Positions 1 to 9,628 of a stretch of 64,000 bases of DNA are shown in pieces. A program made the translations under genes and the position numbers. Source of the DNA: Scilla litardierei (lineage: Eukaryota > Streptophyta > Magnoliopsida > Asparagales > Asparagaceae); assembly GCA_030789695.1 (NCBI GenBank), contig CM061139.1:195211641-195275640 (forward strand), read 5' to 3'. Numbering within the stretch: the stretch's first letter is position 1; each line of letters opens with the position of its first letter. The notes under the pieces were generated by a model that was not told the DNA's origin, ran no database searches, and worked only from the letters and a program-made list of their open reading frames with translations.

Positions 1-2450
1 ATTGTTCTCGAGGCCTCATAAGGAACCGTTGCTATGAGGGGGTTAGAATACGAAGGATTCAGCCTTTTGTGGTATGAAATAAGTAAGGTAATAAAAAGCA
101 TATTAATGAGAATATATTTGGTAAGATTTTTATAGAACAACATAAGAAAGATGATAAGGAGATCATTAATGATGATCATTAAGGCTTCTAACAAGGAAAA
201 TCTTTGCCTTCATTCTAATCTGTTGAATCGGGCTCAGAGTATAGCGCTTGACGGTGAAGTCATGTCAGAAGTGCGATGCACGCAGATGGTATAAGTATCA
301 GACTTAATGCTAAGAAAAACAAGATTGGTAAGGTTGCATCTGTGGATAATGTATAAAGCTCGTTGATCCTGGTATCATCCAGTGTAACTGAGGTAACTCG
401 GTTGCATATCCTTGATCCTTGGTTATCATGAAGATTTTGGTGTCGAATGTTTAAAGTTCACCTCGACTAATTACTTAAGGACTATGATGTGTGATGATAA
501 GCTTGATGTGGTGATCCTTTTTAAGACTAGGCTTGGTCAAGAGACTATGTCAGCAGTTACACACAACTTCAAGTGGAGTTGGAAATCATATTACATTTCT
601 ACAAATAGGCTTATTAAGAGTAGTATTGCTCTTTGGTAGAAAAATGTTGTGTGCAATGATTTTCAACCTATTTATTCTCAGTTTTCATGTGGTGTGGTAT
701 AGAATGATGGGGGCAGTTCATGTGTACTTCTTTGTGTATATGATAAGTGCATGTTCGGCTAGAGTGATGGGTTTTGTTGAAAGCAACAATCAGTATTATC
801 AATAAATGTGGGTTAACTTTTTTGGTAGGAAAATTCAGTAGTATTGCTTAATTCTGTACATAAAAAGGTGGATGTGCCTCCCTTAAATGATGTTACAGAG
901 CTTTTGAGAAATCTTTTAAGAGCTAAATATGACACAGTGTAAAAATTAAGACCTTTTAGAAGGATTCTCAAGGGTCGTGATCGTGCTTTGACCATGAAAG
1001 AGTGGAGACATTCATTCCCAAACAAGGATTACAACACGTCACTTACACAACAACTTGGTGAAAGACAAAACACATCTCCTATCAGAGAATACACCTCACA
1101 CTCAAGTGAGAAGAAATACTTACACCACAATTTCACATATATCCAAATGTTGAAGCTTTTGTGATGAAGTATTATGGCTATAGTGGTGATTTCCAAATGA
1201 TGAGAAATTGAAAACTTTTTGAGATCAAGATTGGCCAAGAAAAGATTTGAAAAATCTTGAAACTTGTGGACAAAGAAGAGAAGTTTTTGCTTAAAATCTT
1301 TTGCACTTGAAATTGATTTTTACTCGAGAAAATTGATCATTAAAGCTTGTTGTAAATGCTTGAACAACCCTCAATATATAAGGCTAAATCTGGGTCAAAA
1401 CATTGCTCCGTAATCCATATGCAATCACGGGGAAAGAAGAATTCAAGTAAAACACAAACTCTTCATGTGTAGTCCAAGAGTTCATGGGGAATTGAAATTG
1501 TGGTTGCATGAATCCTATATAAGGAAATGGCTGGCCCCTTTATTCAATAATCTCTTCAAGCCACAAGCCTCCACTGCTCCATCATCCAAGCTAGCTGAAC
1601 ATTCTTCTCTTCCCTCAAAGGAATCAAAGCTTCATTAAAGGCAAGAAGAAGGGATTCTGAAGAAGAGTAGATGTCGCTAAAAAGTACATAACTTTCTCTA
1701 CAGAGCACACATTTTTCAGTATTTTTAATCTCCGTATTAGATCAGTTTTTCAGTATTTTTAGCGCGGGTTGTATTATGGAATAGCTTCATTCAGAGGCTA
1801 TCATTGAGCGTTAAATTCAGTGAACTTATTCTTGCAACAGTTTTATCGCCACCCACAAGTGTGATCAGTTTTTTTTGGTTAAAAAAAGGGTAAATCATCG
1901 GGGAGAGGTCGGAGTATAGGCGTGGAGCCTAGTCGAAGATTGAGTTAGTTAAAAAAAAATTCTAAGGTGGGTTTTGAGACTTTATAAAATGTTTAACAAA
2001 GTAATTTAGGCATGGCTAAAAACATTGATTCAATACATTATTTTTAATACCCGATAAACATAAAACTAGTTTTTTGAAAATTAACCATGACTACAACATC
2101 TGATCCATTCTTCATACATATAAGCATCCATCCATCTCCTCATTAAATCAATTCTTTAATCTCTTGACTCAAATGACGCGAGATACCAAACCCAACACCC
2201 AAAAAACTATGTTAAATTTTATGTTTAAAAAAAAATAAAAGCAACAATGCAGCTCCAACTGCCCATCAAACCTACTGCTTTATCAGCCGACGACAGCAGA
2301 GCCGTGAGTTGGCGCAACAAGGAATCAATTCTCACAGCAAAACAAGCTTTAATTGCGATTGATTGCGCAACAAAAACTCAAAATTAATCCATAATTAACG
2401 AAGGAACATTCCTCCCATCTTCCCCTCTGCCTTGCTTTTGTTCCTGCTTT
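1..2450. other. Unrecognised intergenic DNA
   Basis: AT-rich sequence in which I recognise no gene. Open frames are all below 95 codons and none resembles a known family. A TATA-like TATATAAG at 1516-1523 is followed by a pyrimidine-rich leader-like stretch (1540-1680), so a decayed LTR or promoter is possible, but I found no matching terminal repeat or target duplication. Treat as unannotated. Confidence 0.3.
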
Positions 2451-2456
2451 CCCCCA

Positions 2457-2640
2457 GGAATTGGATTCCTTGCTTTTTGTTTGACTCGGATTAACACCGT
2501 GTCCTAAAATGCAAGAAAAACTTAGCACGGCTGCTTCTCAGTTTGACCCGTTATCAATCTCGATTTTTTAAAAACAACGCGTCTTATAATGATTTGCCAA
2601 CTCCAAAGTCTCTCTCTCTCGTGAAGCAGCTATAAATAAG
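2457..2640 (+). promoter_or_regulatory. CYSTM-1 promoter with CGCG box and TATA
   Basis: Four elements occur in the same order as upstream of CYSTM-2 and, in part, CYSTM-3: GGAATTGGATTCC from 2458, W-box-like TTTGACTC and TTTGACCC, AACGCG at 2576-2581 (reverse complement CGCGTT), and TATAAATA from 2631. CGCGTT is the published rapid stress response element core, and CGCG cores bind CAMTA factors. The elements are seen; stress induction of this gene is inferred. Confidence 0.6.
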
Positions 2641-2743
2641 GCTCCATCTCTTCTTCCTTGTGAATTGTGATTACAGCCAGCAAGTTAGCAACCCTCATCG
2701 ATCTCTTTTCAAAACTCATCTCCTTTCGGTTTTCAGCGCAAAC

Positions 2744-3080
2744 ATGGGCAACCACAGCCAGCAACAGGCTTATGCAACACCACCCAATTCATACCCACCA
2801 TCAGGGCAGGCATACCCTCCGGCCTACGTGGCGGCGCCGCCTCCGGTGGGATACCCGGTGAAGGACGGGGCGGCCCAGCCGCAGCAGGTTCCCGTCGAGA
2901 CCAAGAGTCGTGGTGACGGATTCTGGGAAGGATGGTAATTTTTTATTTTATTTTCTGATGTTATTAATCAAATATCATAACAATGGAGCATTTTGGGCTG
3001 ATTCTGAGTTCAATATATTTGTTTTTGGCTGCAGTTGTGCCGCCCTGTGTTGCTGCTGTGTGCTGGAAACATGCTTCTAA
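2744..3080 (+). CDS. CYSTM-1: cysteine-rich transmembrane module protein
   Basis: Two exons, 2744-2934 and 3035-3080, encode 78 residues. The start is the ATG after a TATA box and a roughly 85-base leader; an in-frame GTG at 2660 is too close to the TATA. The N-terminal part is rich in Gln, Pro and Tyr with PPxxYP-type repeats, followed by the shared QVPVETKSRGDGFWEG segment. Exon 2 supplies the CYSTM tail CCAALCCCCVLETCF, a cysteine-packed hydrophobic C-terminus that probably anchors in a membrane. CYSTM/WIH proteins are small tail-anchored proteins linked to stress tolerance and, for WIH, germ-cell initiation. Unlike its four relatives it lacks the first intron, apparently by deletion. The intron and 3'UTR are nearly identical to those of CYSTM-3. 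Confidence 0.9.
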
Positions 3081-3465
3081 GCAGGATGGAGATCGAGTAG
3101 AAAGTAGAAAGAGGCCGCCTTGTTTAATTATTTGTATCTTAATTATTAGTGTGTGAAGATCGAAGAAGGCCCCTAGCTAGCTAGCTGCCATTGTTTGCTC
3201 ATTAACTTGACTGTGTTCTTGTATAATTATTTAATTCTTATGGCCGCAGTGGGTTGAGCCTTCATGTAGAAAGCATTCTGTTTTATAATTCTAAAATTTG
3301 TTCTAGCCAGCCTATTGAATTGGTCAGAAAATGTCTGTTGGGATGTCATTTTTCAGGTTATAACTAGTTCAAAATTGTCCATATATCATGTGGGCAACAA
3401 GTAACTGTGCACATTGATGGCAAGAAAGCATGCGTACACTGTGCAATTTGGCTTACTCTGCTGTA

Positions 3466-4330
3466 AAAGTTATGTTGGGAATAAATCACTAGACAACGCC
3501 TTTGGGATCCACGCGGAATACCAACCCTAACAAACTGATCAGGAATATAGGGCTAGCAATGACCTCAATTCACCCAACAATAAACCCAATTGACCTTGCA
3601 GTAGAAATTAAGTAGGAAACGAATAATAGCAACAACAAATCAAACGCAGACACAAGAAAATTTACCCTGTTTCGGTTGTAAACAATTTACATCCAGCATT
3701 CCAAGACAATTCAACTATCAGAGAGATCCAACAATCTAGGGTTACAATCTTGCTTCCACGCACGTGAGTAATAACTTGACAAATCGCACAAGCACTCAAC
3801 ATCTCACTCAAGGAAGAAAAAAAATAAAAGGAGAAACAAAAGAAAAATCACACACACCTTCTCTAACAAGAACTCCTAAACCCTATAATGGATGCTTAAA
3901 TAATCTAAAACAATAGTTAAGTTTAAGTAGAAACCCCAAAAAACTGAGAAAGCAAGATCTGGCCATTGGTCTTTTCGGTTGGCCCCGCGCGGACTCGGCT
4001 CAAGTCGATCGGCAGCCCGAGCTGCTCGACCGAGCTAACATGCGCTGCTTCAGCCGCTGGGTGGAGTCGAGTCCACTCGATCGAGTAGCATAGCTACGAG
4101 TCGACTCGATCGAATATCATAGATACTCGGCCCGAGTCGGTATTTCATGCAGAGCTCTCTTCAAACAGCAAACTCTCGGGTTTCTGAGATCTTCAAAAAT
4201 CCTTCCGAAGCTCGACCGAGTAGCAAGCTACTCGACCGAGTAGCCTCCTACTCGTCCGAGTAGGAGGTCGCCCAAGTCGGAGAGAAAACTCCCCACAACT
4301 TACTGTTTCCTGCTGCTTTTGTAGCCCGGT
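3466..4330. repeat. Dispersed repeat with palindrome-rich end
   Basis: This stretch separates the CYSTM-1 3' flank from a second similar flank at 4340-4475, so it looks inserted. Its left half is AT-rich and non-coding. Its right part (3990-4330) is packed with CTCGATCGAG, CTCGACCGAG, GAGTCGACTC and repeated AGTAGC/GCTACT pairs. I found no clear terminal repeats or target duplication and cannot name the class. Confidence 0.4.
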
Positions 4331-4339
4331 CGAGTAGCC

Positions 4340-4475
4340 TGTGTTATCTTGTATTAATATTGATTCCATGGGGTGGATTCTACTTTTACGTAGAAGCATT
4401 CTATTTATAAAATTTTCTGCAGTTATTGAATTGTTCCCTATTGGTTCAGAAAATGTTTGTTGGGAAGTCATTATT
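4340..4475 (+). pseudogene. Orphan CYSTM 3' flank
   Basis: The sequence around 4366-4475 (GGTGGATTCTA, TTCTATTTATAA, TTGGTTCAGAAAATG, TTGTTGGGAAGTCATT) matches the distinctive downstream flanks of CYSTM-1 (about 3250-3350) and CYSTM-2 (about 7735-7850). No CYSTM exon is attached. It is either the displaced right half of the CYSTM-1 flank after duplication, or the remnant of a lost gene copy. Confidence 0.5.
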
Positions 4476-5329
4476 CATATTATTGAGAAATCTACATGTA
4501 AAGAAACAAGAACACAAAAGAACTCTCACATCAAATCTCTCGCTATTAGTTCACTAACACACAACTAATCTCTACACTCTCCTGCTCCACAAACAAGAAG
4601 ATCAAAAGCCAGCACTCACCCAATACATGACAGATACGTCGATAATGTCATGTGAAATTCCTACATTATTAGCATTATCCAAAATTTAATTATATCACAT
4701 ACAACTAAATGAATCTAACCCATAAGCGCACATGTCCAACAAATTGGATTTTTTTAGTCCATTGATTGCAACTGAACGTTAAATCCGCTGGGTGCAACAA
4801 ATAGATGGAGAAATAACCCCAACCTTCACCTTGGCTCATTTCTGTTTAGTGTTTTTCTCATATTAGTCCTTTAAATCTGGCATAATTTGATATTAGTCCC
4901 TTAAATCTTCGAATTTTGAGTTTAATCCCTCAAATCTTAAGCCGTTAACCTAAATAGTCCCCAAATCCTATATATTCTGTTAAATAGTTAGATTATTAAT
5001 GATTAATTAACAATTAGTGTTAAATAACTAAAAAGTAAACTCTAATGGGGGGGAGGCGATGGGAGGCGGAGGCGGACCTCCTCACCGCCGCCCCCCACAT
5101 CACCGCCGCCGCTCTTCCCCTCCCCTTCCCCCTTTATCCCCCCCTCCTCTCCCTCATCCCACTCCTCCCCGTCGTCGCTCCCCCCCCTCCTCCCCCTCCA
5201 CCTCAGCCCCATTCACCTCCTCCCCGCCATTGCTCTCTCCCTCCTCCACCTGCATCCCCCTCGTCCCCGCTGCCGTTAACCCCCCCCCCCCCCCCCACCT
5301 GCATCCCCCTCGTCCCCGCTGCCGTTAAG

Positions 5330-5369
<40 letters not shown>
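5330..5369 (+). repeat. Poly-C tract of 40
   Basis: Forty consecutive C residues, preceded by a 17-C run at 5280-5296, lie within the C-rich interior of the Mutator-like element. The copy number is likely unreliable in the assembly. Long ORFs over this area (5045-5485 on + and its antisense) are low-complexity Pro or Gly tracts, not genes. Confidence 0.9.
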
Positions 5370-5371
<2 letters not shown>

Positions 5372-5470
5372 AAAAAAATCCCTCTCATTCACGCCGTCGA
5401 TCCCACCTCCTTCATGTCGCTGATCCCCACTCCCCGCCCCTCATCCCACCTCCTTCATGTCGCCGATCCC

Positions 5471-6420
5471 CAGTGGCGTAACTAGGATTTTTCTTTACCC
5501 TGGGCGAAAATAACCATCAGAAAAGTTGCTAATCATAAAGTGATTGTAATCATCAATATTAGCAAGTTAATTAGTCTTTATTCAGCTAGCAAATGTCCAA
5601 ACGAGCTACATATGATGGGTTTGGTTCCTCAAGATTATAGGGAAGAGAAATTGTGATGTGGTCCACAATGCGTGTGTTTTTTGTGGATTGTGGCTAGGAT
5701 CCACTTTGGAGCGGGCGTTGCTACAAAACAAAAAGATAGTTATTTAAATTCCTTTTAAAAGTCCATTTTGTAAAAATCAACCCGAATTAAAAAAAACAAA
5801 TCCTTTCTTCGCAAAAAAATTCAACATTTTGTCTTCTCAAGATTCCAAAAAACTCACTGTAGATGAACTGAACTAGTCGTAACATTCTTGACATAACTTT
5901 CTTGCCAAATCAATGGAATCTTTGGGTCTAGCACAAATCTGTCACCAATGTCAAAGTCATCTTCATTTAATCCCACGGCTTATCTTTTATTGATGTCTTA
6001 GCTTTTCAAAGGGAACTTGGGGCTGTTTTTATCTAGACATTCTTGCGATCAAAAAGTTAAAAAAATTCCAACCATTGTCCAGAAAAAGATTTCTTAATAG
6101 CACTTATAAAAAATAGGACTTAAAGCATTAGTATGTTTTTACTTAAAATAAACAAGTTTTAAATAGCTGTTTTAGCCTTTTGTAATGAGTACTTATGGGG
6201 ATAATATGCTTCAGCACCCAATGAACATTCAAAATACCCCCAAAAAATTAAGGATTTAATTGAAGTTGTTGGGCTTTGATCCCGTAACCGCGGCAAGCTA
6301 AAGCGCGCGCTACCATCTGAGCAACTTTCCCATTTCGATCCTTAACTATATACTAGGTTTTTATAGATTTTCTTGCCCTGGGCAGCTGCCCAGGGCAAGC
6401 TACATATAGTTCCGCCCTTG
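5471..6420. mobile_element. Non-autonomous hAT element nested in the MULE
   Basis: Ends are CAGTGGCGTAACTA (left) and, read inward on the other strand, CAAGGGCGGAACTA (right), with a second matching block CCCTGGGC just inside. A perfect 8-bp target duplication CCGATCCC flanks it (5463-5470 and 6421-6428). TIR type and TSD length fit hAT, with a Tip100-like CAGGGGCGGA consensus. No transposase ORF is present. Length is 950 bp. It carries a tRNA-like segment near its right end. Confidence 0.85.
6259..6331 (-). pseudogene. tRNA-Ala-like relic inside hAT
   Basis: Read on the minus strand, GTTGCTCAGATGGTAGCGCG resembles the D-arm/A box of plant tRNA-Ala. The loop-like TTTAGCTT contains AGC, and GGTTACGGGATCAAAGCCC resembles a B box. 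The acceptor stem does not pair, so this cannot be a working tRNA. Polymerase III box function is only a possibility. Confidence 0.4.
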
Positions 6421-6882
6421 CCGATCCCCACTCCCCTCCTCCTCCCCATCATCCCCCTCCTCCCCGCCGATCTCCCCCGCCTCCTCCCCCTTCATCCCCC
6501 TCCTCCCGACCGGTGCTCTCCCCCTCCTCCTCTCCCTTCATCCCCCTCCTCATCCCTCCTCCCCGCCACCGGGAGAGCTCTCCCCCTGCTGCAACGCCGC
6601 CGGCCCTCCTCCTCCTCCCCATCACCACCGTCGCTGTCGCCGCGAACAAGCTGGACGTCAGCACTAACAGCCACGTCAGCATTAACAGAGTTTTTTAACA
6701 GAATATTACAGTGGAGGCTATTTTGGTTATAATTAATTATTTGAGGGATTAAACTCAAAATTCGAAGATTTAAGAGACTAATATCTAATTATACAAGATT
6801 TAAGGGACTAATATGAGAAAAACCCTTCTGTTTATTATTTCCCAATGTTTTCCAACGCTAGCTACTCAGCCTACTCTCATGC

Positions 6883-7100
6883 AGGAATTGGATACCTGGC
6901 CTTTGTTTGACTCAAATGCAAACCGAGCCCTGAAATATAAGAAAAAGTCAAAGCGGCTACTCAATTTGACCCGTTGTCAATCTTGATTCGATTTCACACC
7001 TGTTTTTTGTTTTAACTTTTAACAACGCGTCTTATAATAATTTGGCCGCGTCCAAAGACCCCGTCTTGTTAAGCAACCGCCCCTTGTGAAGCTATAAATA
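6883..7100 (+). promoter_or_regulatory. CYSTM-2 promoter with CGCG box and TATA
   Basis: AGGAATTGGATACC from 6883, TTTGACTC, TTTGACCC, AACGCG at 7024-7029 followed by TCTTATAAT, and TATAAATA at 7093-7100. Order and spacing match CYSTM-1. The ATG is about 110 bases past the TATA box. Confidence 0.6.
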
Positions 7101-7210
7101 CGTCTCATCTCTCTCTCTCTTTTTAATCACAACAACAACCAGAAAATTAGCTTCAAAGACTCTCATCAATCCCCCTTCAAAACCCTTCTCCTCTCGATTT
7201 TCAGCACATC

Positions 7211-7635
7211 ATGAATAGCTCCAGTCAGCAACAGGCTGCTCCCGCCGGTAAGCAAATCTCGCCGATTTGATATTTACGTTCTCTAAATCTCTAGCTGCAG
7301 ACTGCAGTTTTTTTAAATTATAATTCGCTATGCTTTTATCCACAGCTTATCCTCCACCACCCAATTCCTACCCTCCGGTCTACGTGGCACCGCCTCCGGC
7401 AGGATACCCGATGAAGGGCGGGGCGGCCCCGCCGCAGCAGGTTCCCGTCGAGACCAAGAGTCGTGGCGACGGGTTCTGGGAAGGATGGTAATTAGCATGC
7501 ACAAAATTTAATTTCTATGATTATCAATTAAACTTAACAATTAATTGAGCATTTGGGCTAATTTGAGTTTTATATGTCTTTTTTTGCAGTTGTGCTGCCC
7601 TGTGTTGCTGCTGTGTCCTGGAAACATGCTTTTAG
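7211..7635 (+). CDS. CYSTM-2: cysteine-rich transmembrane module protein
   Basis: Three exons (7211-7247, 7346-7487, 7590-7635) encode 74 residues. Exon 1 is 37 bases, the same length as in CYSTM-3, -4 and -5, and ends after one base of a codon. Exon 2 encodes a Pro/Tyr-rich linker and the QVPVETKSRGDGFWEG segment. Exon 3 encodes CCAALCCCCVLETCF and a stop. The family role is stress-related membrane-tail protein. Splice sites are GT-AG throughout (GTAAGC, GTAATT donors). It sits between the Mutator-like element and a hAT and is itself uninterrupted. No frame damage is seen. Confidence 0.92.
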
Positions 7636-8026
7636 TTGAGGAGGATGTGAAAAGCAGATAGAGGGCTTGGTTTGATTATGTTTGGATTTATTGTATCATT
7701 CATTTCTTGTATGATTATTAATTTTATGGGACAACACCGTGGAGTGGATTGTAGTTATATGTAGAATCATTCTGTTTATAATTCAAAACTTGTTCTGGTA
7801 ATTGAATTGGCCGGAAAATGCTTGTTGGAATGTCATTTCTCAGGTTATGGGTAGTTCAACACTGTCCATATGACGTGGGCAACCACAACTGTGCTCAAAT
7901 TATACATAGTCGTGCTCGCAGCGCAGCAGACTGTCGACTTCGTTCTTGAGATTGCAATCATTAGATAGTATGCATGCAGTATGTAGTATTGTGAAGGATC
8001 ATACAGTCAGGTGTGACATGCAAGCG

Positions 8027-9312
8027 CATGGGTGGAACCAGGATTAGATGACCGGTGGGCCGGGCGGGGCTTTGCAAAAAGGTATACAAACCGCTCTCGT
8101 AAAGTACATAGATGTGATAATGTTCAAGTCGACGAGTTCAAAGAGATGCAGGAGATGTTTTTCCATTGCGTTTAAGTATATTTGAGGTGACAAAGTGAAC
8201 AACAAAGTAGATATGAGATTCATTACTCAGGCCCAATACAACATATGTGCGGGAGATCGAGTAAAAAAGCCAAAACGAAAACGAGTTTTAATTGCATGAG
8301 AACGAAAATAAGTTACGAAGATTCAAACCGAATTACTTTAAATAAGCAACAAATTTTCACATGCATTTATTTAACACAAAATCGTTCACATATTAACAAA
8401 GATATGAACGAGAAACTGACGCTGATTACATAGTTAATTTGCAAAAAAAACAAAAGATTAAAAATATAATCATTGAGACTTGCAAAGAATCCTTTACATT
8501 TAAGGGAATGGGAGAAGCGTTTTTAGTAACTAAATATTTTTGGTAGATTAAATTAATCATTACAGTTTAAAAACTCTAATTAGATATCACAACATTTACT
8601 TAATTATGATCAAACAATTCTCTATTTAACATTGACTTGTGTGAGAATTTAAGCTTAACCTACGATTTATTTTTGTTTAGACGTTTTTCTTTTCTCAATC
8701 AGATGTTGACCCCGCTATACTATAATTAAAAGCATGAGGAAAAAAACCAAGTTGGACCGATGTCAAGATCATGACATATTCGTTGCTGAACATACCGAGG
8801 CCAATTAGTAGAAAGCAGGAAGTCTCTAGTTATTTTTTATTCTAATTATTTTTTATTCGAACCAAAGAGTGTTTATCCTCTCCTACTGCCATGTTCTTTG
8901 TTTTTTTAAATAGCAGTGAAATAATAATTATTTTTTATGAACGTTGGCAAGATCCAGCACCAAATTTCATTTCTTGAAACGAGTGCATGCAGAAACAAAA
9001 TAAATCATTTGCAAATCATGGATATAAAGGAGCCAAATCTAAAAAATTTTACAACAGGCATTTCTTGAAACGATTGCTGAACAAAATAAATCATTTGCTC
9101 GGAATTTTACATGAGACGTGGCTCGAACTCAAAAGTTGAGGCATGTGTAGGGAACACATAACCAGTGTAGCAAAGAACCACTTTTGTTGTTGAAGATTAC
9201 ATTTATTTACTTAAACCGAACATTGCTGCTGCCATATGTATATAGTCATGCAAATTCTGAAAAATGTGGGGCGGGGGAGGGGCCCCCCAACTCTTGAGTG
9301 GGTCCGCCCTTG
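8027..9312. mobile_element. Second non-autonomous hAT element
   Basis: Left end CATGGGTGGAACCA and inward-read right end CAAGGGCGGACCCA match at 11 of 14 positions. Flanking octamers are TGCAAGCG (8019-8026) and TGCAAGCA (9313-9320), an 8-bp duplication with one change. The subterminal regions are G/C-rich (GGGCCGGGCGGGGC; GGGGCGGGGGAGGGGCC). The 1286-bp interior is AT-rich and has no transposase frame. The right end closely resembles that of the hAT at 5471-6420. Confidence 0.75.
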
Positions 9313-9628
9313 TGCAAGCAACTTGGCATCCTTTATACATTTGAGGGGTAATGACTGACAAGATGTTTGTCCTACTAAGACAAACTCATGTGGCACAATT
9401 TGTTCCATGTGACAAGTATGTGCATCACATCAACTCCCACAATGAGGGTGCGGAGTTGGGTTTGGTATGTGGTATGGTTGTGGAGCATTCAAATAAAAGC
9501 TCACGCATTCCTATAAATTGCAAGCTTGTCATTGGGATTTATGCACTTTGCCTCCTCCAAAGTTTTTTTGCAATTTAACCCCTACTTTTTCCCTTATACT
9601 TTTCGACGATACCAATTCCCATACTCAC

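Larger units (their letters stand above)
4849..6825. mobile_element. Mutator-like non-autonomous element
   Basis: Terminal inverted repeats of 87 bp (4849-4935 and 6739-6825, about 81 of 87 positions matching) begin G(T/G)GTTTTTCTCATATTAG. They are flanked by a perfect 9-bp target duplication TTCTGTTTA (4840-4848 and 6826-6834), the size made by the Mutator superfamily. The interior is C-rich and pyrimidine-biased with no transposase. It contains a nested hAT, so the original length was about 1.0 kb. It lies between CYSTM-1 and CYSTM-2. Confidence 0.85.

Noticed and set aside
1510..1930. Pararetrovirus-like promoter and leader
   Set aside because: A TATATAAG with a leader-like stretch is not enough; no initiator tRNA primer site or viral coding region was seen nearby.
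5045..5485. 146-codon proline-rich frame and antisense glycine-rich frame
   Set aside because: They follow a C-rich tract with 17- and 40-C runs inside a Mutator-like element; open in several frames and low in complexity.
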